This document shows, piece by piece, positions 49,253 through 58,525 of a stretch of 64,000 nt of DNA (positions are counted from its first letter, which is position 1; the number at the start of each line of letters is the position of its first letter). The position numbers were made by a program, and so were the translations under genes. Source of the stretch: JAURFX01 sp038125265 (GTDB lineage Bacteria; Pseudomonadota; Gammaproteobacteria; Steroidobacterales; Rariloculaceae); contig JAYPDM010000004.1 of the NCBI GenBank assembly GCA_038125265.1, forward strand, positions 1 to 64,000. The letters are read 5' to 3'. The notes under the pieces are model-generated. The model saw only the letters and a list, made by a program, of their open reading frames with translations. It had not been told where the DNA came from and did not search any database.

Positions 49253-51847
49253 ATGCTTGCTCAACAGAATATCTGGCCAGGAAAAGTCGAAACTGGTTTT
49301 CCAGACTCTACTATCACAGTTTTAAAGTTTGGTGGAACAAGCGTTAAAGACAGAGAGTCATGGGAAAAAATCAAAGAGATCATCATCTTGAGGCAAAAGC
49401 ATGGATTAAAGCCTTTTATTGTTCATTCTGCTATCTCTGGAGTTTCGAATTTACTCTCAAATATTTCAAAAAACATAGATCATAAATCCGTATTTGAAAA
49501 ACAAGATCAAATTATTGATATCCATAAAAAACTTTGTGTAGAGCTTGATCTTGATGTGATCATTTTAGATAAGGAATTCAGTAGGCTTAAAAATCTCATT
49601 AAATCTTGTCACTTAATTAAAGCTATTTCTATCGAGCAAGAGGCAATACTGATGGCGAGTGGGGAGCTCATGGCATCAGTTATTGGTGGGGCTTATTTAA
49701 ATAGCGTCGCCATTAACACAAAAATTCTTGATGCGAGAAATCATTTAAGAGCCTTGAATGAATCAAATTCTAAACTTGAAAATTTATTTTTATCGGCACG
49801 AGCTGACGATCAATTTGATCAAGCATTAGTAAATAAAATTATGGATAATCAGGGAATTTTTATTACCCAAGGATTTATCGCCTCAAATAATAATAACGAA
49901 ACAGTATTATTAGGTAGAGGTGGATCAGACACTTCAGGTGCCTATTTTGCCTCCAAAACGAATGCTCTAAGACTTGAAATTTGGACTGATGTTAGAGGTT
50001 TTTTTGATATTGATCCAAAGATTATTCCAAATGCTAATCCAATAATGCATCTCAGTTACGATGAGGCACAAGAGATAGCATCAGCAGGAGGCTCTGTTCT
50101 TCACCCCCGAACCATACCGTCCTGTAGAGAGAAAAATATTCCAATTTTTGTACTTTCTAGCAAGGAAAAAGAAATTCATGGCTCTCTGATTGACTCAGCC
50201 AAGTCTCACGCAAAGCCTGAAATTATAGCTCTAGCTAAGAAATCAAATATTTCTGTAATATCGATCAATAATCCTACAATGTGGCAAGAGGTAGGTTTTT
50301 TGTCTCATGTATTTGATGTATTTAAAGCATTTGAAATTTCAATAGATTTAATTTCAACTTCAGAGTCAAATATTACTGTCTCTATTGATACTGTAAGTCA
50401 ATCACTTTTTAATAAAGAGCTTGATGAAATAGAAACAGCACTTAAGCCTTTTGGACAGCTTCAAATAATTAATGATTGTTCTTGTATTTCGCTTATAGGC
50501 AATCAAGTCAATCATTTAATTAATAAAATTTACCCTTCTTTAGATTTTTTTGAATCTAATAATATCTATCTCTTTACGCACTCGGCATCAGGACTCAACA
50601 TATCAATAGTAATTGATTCCGAAAATGAATATAAAGTAATCAACAGTATCTATGAGAATATTTTTGAAAAAAATAAATTAATTACACAATTAGCAACCAC
50701 AAAAGAAACAGACTACGTTTCAAATCAATGGTGGCATATAAAGAAGGATGAACTTATTGAGCATATGAAGCATCATGATTGCCTTTATGTCTATAACAAA
50801 GAGACACTAAAAAAATCATTCAATGATCTTAAAAATCTCAATTCATTTGATCATATCTTCTACTCTATGAAAGCTAACTCTAATGAAGAAGTCCTTAAAA
50901 CATTCTATGAATTAAATGCATCGTTTGAATGTGTTTCAAGGAAAGAAATTGAATTAATCTACACTCTTTTCCCAAAGATTGAAGACCATAGAGTTTTATT
51001 TACGCCAAATTTTGTTACGAGAGAAGAACTTGTTTGGGCTTTGTCAAAGAAATTTTATGTAACGATTGATAACGAATACATTTTTTCTACATGGCCTGAA
51101 GCACTTAAAAATAAAGAGATCTTTTTAAGGATTGATACTGGCTATGGCGAAGGCCATCATGAGCATGTAAAAACAGGTGGTGACTACTCCAAGTTTGGCA
51201 TTACTGAGGATAAGCTGCCTTTGATTACCGATGTCTGCAATAAGCACAACATTAATATTATTGGTCTCCATGCTCATTCAGGATCAGGGATTAAGAATCC
51301 TGATAATTGGTGTGAATTATTTAAAAAATTACTTAGTATTAAAAAAATTTTTACGAATGTTCAATTTATTGATATCGGGGGAGGTTTGGCGGTCACTGAT
51401 GTAATGGATCAGAATCCATTAGATTTAAAATTACTTGATAAGCAATTGAGCAATATCAAATCTAATCACAACATTAAGCTTTTTGCTGAACCTGGCCGTT
51501 ACCTAGTTGCTAATGCAGGTATACTTTTGGCGCGTGTAACTCAACTTAAAGAAAAAGGAAATATAAACTACCTTGGTATAGCTACCGGCATGAATTCACT
51601 AATACGTCCAGCCCTTTACGGTGCTTACCACCAAATTGTTAATTTAAGCAAAATTGATCATTCTTCTGATGTTTTATATTCAATTGTCGGTCCAATTTGT
51701 GAAACCGGCGATCGAATTGGTAGGGATCGATGGATGCCAAAAGCTGAGGAGGGGGATATTATACTTATTGCAAACGCCGGAGCTTATGGAAAGGTAATGT
51801 CCTCAAATTACAATCTAAGAGGATCTGCAGAGGAAGTATTAATTTAA
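49253..51847 (+). CDS. Bifunctional aspartate kinase / diaminopimelate decarboxylase
   Basis: One 864-residue polypeptide carries the first and last enzymes of lysine synthesis. Residues about 20-310 are aspartate kinase: VLKFGGTSVKDRESW, QGFIASNNNNETVLLGRGGS, WTDVRGFFDIDPKII and a SYDEAQEIASAGGSVLHPRT stretch. Two ACT-like regulatory segments occupy about 335-490. Residues about 510-864 are LysA: YSMKANSNEEVLKTFYELNA with the PLP Lys, IGLHAHSGSGIKNPDNW, IDIGGGLAVTD, FAEPGRYLVANAG and GPICETGDRIGRD. Such lysC-lysA fusions are known in Xanthomonas and some other gammaproteobacteria. ATG directly follows the ilvD stop. The end overlaps the convergent hisE stop. Confidence 0.94.
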   Translation: MLAQQNIWPGKVETGFPDSTITVLKFGGTSVKDRESWEKIKEIIILRQKHGLKPFIVHSAISGVSNLLSNISKNIDHKSVFEKQDQIIDIHKKLCVELDLDVIILDKEFSRLKNLIKSCHLIKAISIEQEAILMASGELMASVIGGAYLNSVAINTKILDARNHLRALNESNSKLENLFLSARADDQFDQALVNKIMDNQGIFITQGFIASNNNNETVLLGRGGSDTSGAYFASKTNALRLEIWTDVRGFFDIDPKIIPNANPIMHLSYDEAQEIASAGGSVLHPRTIPSCREKNIPIFVLSSKEKEIHGSLIDSAKSHAKPEIIALAKKSNISVISINNPTMWQEVGFLSHVFDVFKAFEISIDLISTSESNITVSIDTVSQSLFNKELDEIETALKPFGQLQIINDCSCISLIGNQVNHLINKIYPSLDFFESNNIYLFTHSASGLNISIVIDSENEYKVINSIYENIFEKNKLITQLATTKETDYVSNQWWHIKKDELIEHMKHHDCLYVYNKETLKKSFNDLKNLNSFDHIFYSMKANSNEEVLKTFYELNASFECVSRKEIELIYTLFPKIEDHRVLFTPNFVTREELVWALSKKFYVTIDNEYIFSTWPEALKNKEIFLRIDTGYGEGHHEHVKTGGDYSKFGITEDKLPLITDVCNKHNINIIGLHAHSGSGIKNPDNWCELFKKLLSIKKIFTNVQFIDIGGGLAVTDVMDQNPLDLKLLDKQLSNIKSNHNIKLFAEPGRYLVANAGILLARVTQLKEKGNINYLGIATGMNSLIRPALYGAYHQIVNLSKIDHSSDVLYSIVGPICETGDRIGRDRWMPKAEEGDIILIANAGAYGKVMSSNYNLRGSAEEVLI

Positions 51848-52134
51848 GATTTTCTTCTGTTATCAAGCTCATCCAAGACCGCATTAAATGAGATGTCTTG
51901 CTTTTTAAGCAGTAGTAAAAGATGAAACAGCAAGTCTGCGGATTCATAGATCATACCCTGGGGATCATTTTTCATTGCCTCTATGATTAATTCGGAAGCC
52001 TCTTCACCCACTTTTTGTGCAATTTTCTCCACACCACCATCTAACATTTTCTTAACATAAGAGCGCTCATTGTTAGATATTTTTCTTTCATCGAGTACTT
52101 TGTTTATTTCATTAAATATTTCAAAATTTGACAT
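51844..52134 (-). CDS. hisE: Phosphoribosyl-ATP pyrophosphatase (HisE only)
   Basis: HisE removes pyrophosphate from phosphoribosyl-ATP, step 2 of histidine synthesis. The 96-residue protein is a stand-alone HisE: SYVKKMLDGGVEKIAQKVGE, EASELIIEAMKNDPQGMIYE and ADLLFHLLLLL, the MazG-like helical metal-binding pattern. In E. coli it is fused behind the HisI cyclohydrolase; here no HisI domain (step 3) is present at the end of the operon. HisI must therefore be encoded elsewhere. It is the last gene of the his operon, 2 bases after hisF. Confidence 0.94.
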   Translation of the reverse strand: MSNFEIFNEINKVLDERKISNNERSYVKKMLDGGVEKIAQKVGEEASELIIEAMKNDPQGMIYESADLLFHLLLLLKKQDISFNAVLDELDNRRKS

Positions 52135-52136
52135 GT

Positions 52137-52904
52137 TTATCTCCTCACCAAAATACCATGGGTATCTAAGTAATCTTTTAAATCTGGTATAAATATTTCT
52201 TTTTTGTGGAATACAGATGCTGCCAGTGCTCCATCTACATTACATTGACTAAAAACCTCTAAAAAATGCTCAGTTTTTCCTGCCCCTCCTGAAGCAATCA
52301 GCGGGACAGAGCATAATTCACGCGCCAGCTTTAATTGATCAATATCATATCCCTTTTTGGTACCATCAGATTGAATACAATTGAGAACAATTTCGCCAGC
52401 ACCTCTGTTTATAACCTCTTTTATCCAGTCGGTAGTTTTTAGACCGGCTGTACTTGCTTTATCAGGAATGCCAGTATTTTTATAGATTAAATAATCACTA
52501 TCAATAAGTTTTGAATCTATTCCTATTACAACGCATTGACTGCCGAAACGATTCGCTAAGTCGCTAATGAGGGAGGGATTAGAGATAGCAGGGGTATTGA
52601 TTGAAATTTTATCAGCACCATTATTTAGGATTTTATTCGCTATTGATAAGCTTCTTATTCCTCCGGCAACACAAAAGGGTATATTGATCTTTTTTGCAAT
52701 ATCTAAGACCCATTGATAAGAGACATCTCTTTCTTCAGGGCTAGCCGTAATATCATAAAACACTAACTCATCAGCCCCTTGCTCTGAGTAAAAATAGGCC
52801 AAATCAATAATGTCACCCATAACAATATGATTTTTAAATTGGATGCCTTTAACAACCTTTCCATCTTTTACGTCAAGGCAGGGAATTATTCTTCTTGCAA
52901 GTAT
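52137..52904 (-). CDS. hisF: Imidazole glycerol phosphate synthase cyclase subunit HisF, AUA start codon
   Basis: HisF closes the imidazole ring using ammonia from HisH. The TIM-barrel start LARRIIPCLDVKDGKVVKGI, with the catalytic Asp, is encoded upstream of the first in-frame ATG (52820). An in-frame TAA lies four codons before it. The only codon at the family's Met position is ATA 52904, preceded by AAGGAG with an 8-base spacer, giving 255 residues, which is the family length. FYDITASPEERDV, CVAGGIRS, GADKISINTPA, GAGEIVLNCIQSDGTKKGYD and PLIASGGAGKTEHFLE follow. It overlaps the hisA 3' end by 19 bases. Confidence 0.94.
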   Translation of the reverse strand: MLARRIIPCLDVKDGKVVKGIQFKNHIVMGDIIDLAYFYSEQGADELVFYDITASPEERDVSYQWVLDIAKKINIPFCVAGGIRSLSIANKILNNGADKISINTPAISNPSLISDLANRFGSQCVVIGIDSKLIDSDYLIYKNTGIPDKASTAGLKTTDWIKEVINRGAGEIVLNCIQSDGTKKGYDIDQLKLARELCSVPLIASGGAGKTEHFLEVFSQCNVDGALAASVFHKKEIFIPDLKDYLDTHGILVRR

Positions 52905-53626
52905 GGTGCTATCTCCTTAATGTTAATCTCATCCATTAATAAAGCTTTTCCTACGATCACATAGTCAACGCCAATAGAATTTAGTGTTTCAATATCATGA
53001 ATATTGGATACCCCTCCGGATGCATAAATAATACCATCAGGAAATTTTTGCCTTATTTCTTCGTAAAAATTAAAATTTGGACCCATCATCATTCCATCCC
53101 TACTAATGTCCGTAAGAATAAAATCATTAATCCCTTGATGAAATAAAAATTGAAGTAAATCCCAAAACTTATGATCAGAACGCTCGGTCCATCCCTTTGT
53201 CATGAATTGAGGCTCTTGGTCAGCATCCAGTTTGAAATCTAATGCAGCAATGACTATGTTCGTATTTATTGACTCAAGAAATAGCTCAAGATCCTGATAA
53301 GATTTGTCGAAAATAGAACCAATGACCAATTTATTAAATAAACTACTGATTTTATTGATAATTTTTATATCTTTAAGGCCACCCCCATATTGTATCGGTG
53401 GACCTTTAAATCTAGATAATTCCTCTAAAAAGCTTAAATCCATAGGCTCGCCCTTAGCGGCAAGAAGATTTACGATATGGACCCTAGAGGCATTTAATCT
53501 TTTAAACAGATCTAAATAGTCATAGATTGATTGATCAAAATACTGAACTTGATCAAATTTACCTTGAGAAAGACGTACAATTTTTCTATCTATAAAATCA
53601 AGCGCAGGTATTACTTTGATAGCCAT
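52886..53626 (-). CDS. hisA: Phosphoribosylformimino-AICAR-P isomerase HisA
   Basis: HisA performs the Amadori isomerisation before the HisHF step. The 246-residue half-barrel duplication protein starts KVIPALDFIDRKIVRLSQGK (catalytic Asp), then GGGLKDIKIINKI, GSIFDKSY, IVIAALDFKLDADQEP and ISRDGMMMGPN (second catalytic Asp), ending YASGGVSNIHDIETLNSIGV. Length is normal. It overlaps hisH by one base at its start and hisF at its end. Confidence 0.96.
   Translation of the reverse strand: MAIKVIPALDFIDRKIVRLSQGKFDQVQYFDQSIYDYLDLFKRLNASRVHIVNLLAAKGEPMDLSFLEELSRFKGPPIQYGGGLKDIKIINKISSLFNKLVIGSIFDKSYQDLELFLESINTNIVIAALDFKLDADQEPQFMTKGWTERSDHKFWDLLQFLFHQGINDFILTDISRDGMMMGPNFNFYEEIRQKFPDGIIYASGGVSNIHDIETLNSIGVDYVIVGKALLMDEINIKEIAPYLQEE
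52913..52918 (-). promoter_or_regulatory. Shine-Dalgarno that fixes the AUA start of hisF
   Basis: AAGGAG on the minus strand, 8 bases before ATA 52904, inside the hisA coding end. An in-frame TAA overlaps its upstream edge, leaving no room for a standard start. Confidence 0.7.
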
Positions 53627-54219
53627 TAGAGTTTAAAAAAGTTTTTAAAGATGGAAGAGCCAATTTCTCCAGATTTTTCTGGATGGAATTGAACACCAAA
53701 AAAGTTATTAAAATTGACTGAGGAACTGAATTCAAACCCATATGATGTCTCGCTTATTGTATATTTATTTATCGGTACATAATAACTATGAGCAAAAAAT
53801 ACATATGATTTAGTATTAATATTTTGAAATAACTGCGAGTTATTGTCTTTAATCTCTAATTGATTCCAGCCCATGTGAGGAATTGATAAATTAAAATCAT
53901 TCGGAAATTTCAAGACCGGTCCAGTTATAACACCCAAGCCTGATATGTCATCCTCTTCAAGGTAGTCAAAAAGTATTTGCATTCCGAGACAAATTCCTAA
54001 AAGAGGAGTTTTAATATTTTTTATCGTTTCAATTAGATTGCATTTGATTAATTTATCCATAATAGGTTTAGCTGATCCTACACCTGGTAATATGACATGC
54101 GTTGCGCTCTTAATATCAGCAGCCTTATCTGATATGACAAAATCTATTTTTAATCTCTCAATTGCGTTAGTAATTGAGGTTAAATTAGCTCCGCCCGTGT
54201 CTACTACACATGCTTGCAT
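53626..54219 (-). CDS. hisH: Imidazole glycerol phosphate synthase glutaminase subunit HisH
   Basis: HisH hydrolyses glutamine and channels ammonia to HisF. The 197-residue class I glutamine amidotransferase has VVDTGGANLTSITNAIERL, the oxyanion LPGVGSA, the nucleophile in LLGICLGMQILFDY (Cys near residue 78) and FGVQFHPEKSGEIG with the catalytic His and Glu. The ATG overlaps the hisB stop (TAATG type). All triad members are present. Confidence 0.96.
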   Translation of the reverse strand: MQACVVDTGGANLTSITNAIERLKIDFVISDKAADIKSATHVILPGVGSAKPIMDKLIKCNLIETIKNIKTPLLGICLGMQILFDYLEEDDISGLGVITGPVLKFPNDFNLSIPHMGWNQLEIKDNNSQLFQNINTKSYVFFAHSYYVPINKYTISETSYGFEFSSSVNFNNFFGVQFHPEKSGEIGSSIFKNFFKL

Positions 54220-55262
54220 TAAAGTGACCCTTTAGTGCTAGCTAATTCTTCAGATACAACACTGACTGCATTTCCTAAACATTTACCGAAAGCCTTGAAG
54301 ATACTCTCAATTTTATGATGCGTATTCTTACCGTCATTTTTTATATGTAGCGTTATTCCAGCTGAATCGCAAAATGATTTAAAAAAATGCTCCACCATCT
54401 CAGTAGAAAAATTTCCAATCATAGGTCTGTCAAAGTTTGCATCAAAAACTAAATTTGATCGCCCGCAATAGTCAATAGCTACATACGAGATTGATTCATC
54501 CATAGGGAGTAAAAAATCATATCTTTTTATACCAACCTTATTACCGACAAGCTCTTTGATGACCTCTCCTAGTAGGATCGCTGTATCCTCAACCGTATGA
54601 TGTTCGTCAATATGCAAATCACCCAAAGCATTAATAGCCATGGGCAATCCGGAATGTTTTGAAACTTGCTCAAGCATATGATCAAAAAAGGGCAGACCCG
54701 TATCAATGATTGCATTTTCACCTACTGCTAAAACATTAATCGTTATGTTAGTTTCTTTTGTTGTTCTGTTTTTTGTAATAAGGGGCCTGGTTAATAGAAT
54801 TTGATTTGCTATTGATCTCCAATTAGTTTCTTTGCCAATCAAATAGCCGGTAACACCAATATTTTTTGCAAATTCAATGTCAGTATTACGATCTCCAACT
54901 ACAAAGCTTGATTGTTTATCAAAGCTAAAACGAAGGTTTTCAAGAAGACCAATTTTTGGTTTACGGCATGAACAATTTTCTTCAGCATTATGGGGGCAAG
55001 TTAAAATGGATTTTATAAAAATATCCTGAGCATTGAAGTTATCAATAATAAATTTATTAATATTGTTGTATACATCTAGAGGGTTTTCTTTTTTTCCTAA
55101 ATTATCCTGATTGCTTACTATGACAAATTCAAAGCCAAAGCGAGAAAGCTTTTGTAAGGACTCAAAAACATAGGGCATAAATAGAACTTCGTCTATTGAA
55201 TTAATTTGTTCTGATTCAGGTTCCTGAATTAATGTGCCATCACGATCAATAAAAATTATCAT
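54219..55262 (-). CDS. hisB: Bifunctional histidinol-phosphatase / imidazoleglycerol-phosphate dehydratase HisB
   Basis: A 347-residue fusion as in E. coli. Residues 1-160 form the HAD phosphatase: IFIDRDGTLIQEPES (nucleophile Asp), VSNQDNLG, the zinc loop CPHNAEENCSCRKPKIG and VVGDRNTDIEFAKNIGV. Residues about 165-347 are the dehydratase: DTGLPFFDHMLEQVSKHSGL, GDLHIDEHHTVEDTAILLGE and HHKIESIFKAFGKCL, with the di-manganese His/Glu ligands in place. It overlaps hisC by 4 bases. Confidence 0.96.
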   Translation of the reverse strand: MIIFIDRDGTLIQEPESEQINSIDEVLFMPYVFESLQKLSRFGFEFVIVSNQDNLGKKENPLDVYNNINKFIIDNFNAQDIFIKSILTCPHNAEENCSCRKPKIGLLENLRFSFDKQSSFVVGDRNTDIEFAKNIGVTGYLIGKETNWRSIANQILLTRPLITKNRTTKETNITINVLAVGENAIIDTGLPFFDHMLEQVSKHSGLPMAINALGDLHIDEHHTVEDTAILLGEVIKELVGNKVGIKRYDFLLPMDESISYVAIDYCGRSNLVFDANFDRPMIGNFSTEMVEHFFKSFCDSAGITLHIKNDGKNTHHKIESIFKAFGKCLGNAVSVVSEELASTKGSL

Positions 55263-56347
55263 ACCTTTCTCTCTAGTTGTTTAAGCAAATCAACAAGTTG
55301 ATCCATCTCATCAGCTTTACCAATAGTTATCCTCAAGCATTGTTTTAGGCTTCTCATATTAGGAAAACCTCTAATTAATAGATCATTATCTTTAAGATAA
55401 TTAAGCACTATTTCAGCATTCTTAAATCTGCATAAGATAAAATTTCCATCGGAATAATAAATATTAGAAATTAGCTTATTCTTTCCCAGTGACACTGTGA
55501 TTGCATTTTTTTGTATTTTCACCAGGTCAATATATTTTCTACTCTCGGTAATATTTGCATCTTGAAGTGCCAGTATAATTTGTTCCTGTGTCGTGATCGG
55601 ACAAGAATAGGGTGGAACAACTCTACTGCAATAATTGATGACATCTTCATTGCTAAATATAAATCCTGCTCGTACACCGGCTAATGCATAAGCTTTTGAC
55701 ATCGTTCTTAAAAGAATAAGATTAGGAATTTCTTTAATATATTGAATCATGGATGGCGAACTACTAAATTCTATATACGCCTCATCAACAACCACAATTC
55801 CTTGAGGCATCATTAATTTACATAAATGATTAATATCTGCTATTGATATTGAATTTCCTGTTGGATTATTTGGAGTACAAAGATACAGAACTTTTATATT
55901 GCTATTTTCTTTAATCTTCTTGCTGACTGCATCTACAGGAAATATGAAAGTGTCTTGACTTTCAACTTGGGGTACATCAATAACATTTACGCCTAATATC
56001 TCTGCATAGTATCGATACATATCAAATGTTGGAGTTGAAATGAGTATCGAATCCTTTTGAGGATCGCAAAATGTTCTGGTGATGATATCAACACCTTCAC
56101 TGCTACCGCGAGTAACTAAGAATTCTTGCCTATCGATTCCAAATATTTTACATATGAGATCCTCAAGGATCTTTGCAATACCAAAATATCGATTAACAGG
56201 ATTCTTTTCTTGGTCACGATTTGTATCGGGCGTTCTTGACGACTCGTTCGCATGAAGCCTTAAATGATTACTAGATGGCACGCCTGCTATGTAAGGAGCT
56301 AAATTAAGCACCTCTTTTCTAACTATATTTTTAAGTTCAAATTTCAT
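55259..56347 (-). CDS. hisC: Histidinol-phosphate aminotransferase
   Basis: A 362-residue PLP enzyme of the class I/II aminotransferase fold. Visible motifs: LRLHANESSRTPDTN near residue 28, RGSSEGVDIITRTF near 80, LCTPNNPTGNSISI near 155, VVDEAYIEFS near 183 and the PLP Lys in RTMSKAYALAGVRAGF near 212. A C-terminal Arg in LRITIGKADEMDQL completes the substrate site. It resembles enterobacterial HisC in length. It overlaps hisD by 11 bases. Because hisC2/tyrA genes are missing from the gyrA-rpsA cluster, this may also serve aromatic transamination, which is speculative. Confidence 0.95.
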   Translation of the reverse strand: MKFELKNIVRKEVLNLAPYIAGVPSSNHLRLHANESSRTPDTNRDQEKNPVNRYFGIAKILEDLICKIFGIDRQEFLVTRGSSEGVDIITRTFCDPQKDSILISTPTFDMYRYYAEILGVNVIDVPQVESQDTFIFPVDAVSKKIKENSNIKVLYLCTPNNPTGNSISIADINHLCKLMMPQGIVVVDEAYIEFSSSPSMIQYIKEIPNLILLRTMSKAYALAGVRAGFIFSNEDVINYCSRVVPPYSCPITTQEQIILALQDANITESRKYIDLVKIQKNAITVSLGKNKLISNIYYSDGNFILCRFKNAEIVLNYLKDNDLLIRGFPNMRSLKQCLRITIGKADEMDQLVDLLKQLERKV

Positions 56348-57632
56348 CTTTCCCCAACCTTACAGTGACCGCGTTAAGGTGAGCATCTAATCCTTCCGCC
56401 TTAGTAAGAGCGGTGATTGAGCTTTTAAGTTTATTTAAACCCTCTCTGCTAATTTCTTGGTATTGAATTCGTTTCTGAAAATCTAAAACCGATAACCCTG
56501 AATAGCTATTTGCATAACCGTAAGTCGGTAAAACATGATTTGTACCACTGCAATAGTCGCCAGCAGTTTCAGGTGTAAACGGACCTAAGAATATGGATCC
56601 AGCATTTTTTATACCTGATAAAAGCTCCCTAGGCTGATCAACATTTAAAATTAAGTGCTCAGGTGCATAATCATTGATAATTTGATAGATATCCATTTTA
56701 TTTTGCACAAGAATACAATATGAATTACCCAGCGCCTGATGAATAATCGTGCTTCTATTAAGTATTTTTACTTGTTCATTGATAGTTTTTTCAATGTTCT
56801 CATAGATATATCTTGATGTGGTTATCAATACCGCCTGAGAATCAATTCCATGCTCGCATTGGGAAAGCAGATCTGAGGCAATATATTCTATATCTGAGGA
56901 TTCATCTGCTAATACCATAACCTCTGAGGGTCCAGCAGGCATGTCAATGGCAGTTAGGGTTTCTGTAAGTGCTAACCGTTTGGCCTGTGTCACATAGGCA
57001 TTGCCTGGGCCATAGATCTTATCGACTTTGGGGATTTGTTGAGTCCCTAAAGCCATTGCAGCGATAGCTTGGGGCCCCCCAATACCAAACATTCGAATAT
57101 TTTTATACTTTGAGGCAATGTAATAGATACCGGGATGAATATTTTCAAATGAACTGCATGGGGTAAACAATGCAATATTGGGAATCTTAGCAATCACTGC
57201 CGGCACTGTAAGCATTATGGCTGTAGATATCAAAGGTGCGCTTCCGGCAGGTATATACAGTCCAATAGATTGAATAGGGAGAACTAAATTACCACATGTA
57301 ATGCCGTCTTCAATTTCAACCTCTATGTTTTTAGTCAGTTGTTCTTCATGAAATTTATAGATATTCCTCCATGCATTATCAATGGCATCTTTGATGGAAG
57401 AGTCGATAGTTATAGATTTATCTAAAATTAATTCATTTGGAATCTCAAATGTATTCTCAGAAAATTTGTCTAGCTCTTTGGCATAACTTAGCAGTGCCTC
57501 ATCCTTATTTTTCTTAATGTCATTAAATATTTTTTGAACTTCATCAGTAATATTTTTTCCAATAACATTTGGCGCTCTTTGTAAGAGTGCAGTTTGAATG
57601 TTTGCTGAATTTTCCCAGTTAAAAAACTTCAT
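56337..57632 (-). CDS. hisD: Histidinol dehydrogenase
   Basis: HisD oxidises histidinol to histidine in two NAD-dependent, zinc-dependent steps. The 431-residue protein includes NLVLPIQSIGLYIPAGSAPL, DKIYGPGNAYVTQAKRLAL, DMPAGPSEVMVLADESSD, LLSQCEHGIDSQAVLIT (zinc ligands Gln and His) and the C-terminal AGDYCSGTNHVLPTYGYA. Overall length is that of E. coli HisD (434). It starts 2 bases after hisG. Confidence 0.96.
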   Translation of the reverse strand: MKFFNWENSANIQTALLQRAPNVIGKNITDEVQKIFNDIKKNKDEALLSYAKELDKFSENTFEIPNELILDKSITIDSSIKDAIDNAWRNIYKFHEEQLTKNIEVEIEDGITCGNLVLPIQSIGLYIPAGSAPLISTAIMLTVPAVIAKIPNIALFTPCSSFENIHPGIYYIASKYKNIRMFGIGGPQAIAAMALGTQQIPKVDKIYGPGNAYVTQAKRLALTETLTAIDMPAGPSEVMVLADESSDIEYIASDLLSQCEHGIDSQAVLITTSRYIYENIEKTINEQVKILNRSTIIHQALGNSYCILVQNKMDIYQIINDYAPEHLILNVDQPRELLSGIKNAGSIFLGPFTPETAGDYCSGTNHVLPTYGYANSYSGLSVLDFQKRIQYQEISREGLNKLKSSITALTKAEGLDAHLNAVTVRLGKDEI

Positions 57633-57634
57633 GG

Positions 57635-58525
57635 TTAGTCTAAAATTTTCTCGATAGGTAGAACCAATATTGATGTTGCACCTTCAGCCTTTAAGTCCTC
57701 AAGCGTCTCCCAAAATATTTCTTCAATACACAATGCATGCACAGCAACCTTATCTTCTATATTTGTAAGGGGAATAATTGTTGGAGATTCTGATCCAGGA
57801 ATTAATGAGACAATTTTTTCTACTTTTGCTTTTGGAGCATGCAACATAATATAGCGTGCGTTGCTCGCCTTAATAACTGCATTAACACGTTCAATAAAAG
57901 TGTTCACGAGATCGCTCTTATTTTGGGATATATTTCTATATGCATAGATCTCAGCGGTACTCTGCAATAATGTTTGTGCCTCAATAAGACCATTCGCCCG
58001 AAGCGTTGTACCGGTAGAAACCAAATCACAAATAAGATCGCAAGTTCCTAACTTTGGAGCAATCTCAACAGATCCCTTAAATTCAATACAACCTGCATTA
58101 ATATTATTCTCTTTGAGGAAATTGTTAACAATGTTTGGATAAGAAGTAGCAATTTTTTTACCTGAAAAATCCTCTAAGGAGTTTAAATTAGATTTCTCTG
58201 GAACGGCAAAAGAAAGCCGGCATGACCCATAGGGGAGTTTATATATTTCATCAATATTTAACCTATTGCCCTTTGCTATGCTTTCTAATTTAAACTCCTC
58301 AAAAACATTCTTTCCTACTATTCCGATATCACATGTTCCTTCATTTACCAGAGTAGGGATATCGTCATCGCGAGTAAGCAATACTTCTATAGGGTAATTT
58401 GTTCCATAGGCAATTAATTGATCTTTTGAACGATTAAATTTAATTCCGATACTTTTTAAAAGATTGTATGAGTCTTCTGATAGCCTTCCAGATTTCTGTA
58501 TTGCGACTTTAATTTTATTTTCCAT
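57635..58525 (-). CDS. hisG: ATP phosphoribosyltransferase HisG (long form)
   Basis: HisG commits ATP and PRPP to histidine synthesis and is feedback-inhibited by histidine. The 296-residue product is the long form with a C-terminal PII-like regulatory domain (about 222-296). Key segments: VAIQKSGRLSEDSYNLLKSI, CDIGIVGKNVFEE, CRLSFAVPEKSN, KIATSYPNIVNNFL and the PRPP loop DLVSTGTTLRANGLIE near 175. It overlaps the preceding TrpR-like gene by 11 bases, so the regulator and the first enzyme are coupled. Confidence 0.96.
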   Translation of the reverse strand: MENKIKVAIQKSGRLSEDSYNLLKSIGIKFNRSKDQLIAYGTNYPIEVLLTRDDDIPTLVNEGTCDIGIVGKNVFEEFKLESIAKGNRLNIDEIYKLPYGSCRLSFAVPEKSNLNSLEDFSGKKIATSYPNIVNNFLKENNINAGCIEFKGSVEIAPKLGTCDLICDLVSTGTTLRANGLIEAQTLLQSTAEIYAYRNISQNKSDLVNTFIERVNAVIKASNARYIMLHAPKAKVEKIVSLIPGSESPTIIPLTNIEDKVAVHALCIEEIFWETLEDLKAEGATSILVLPIEKILD

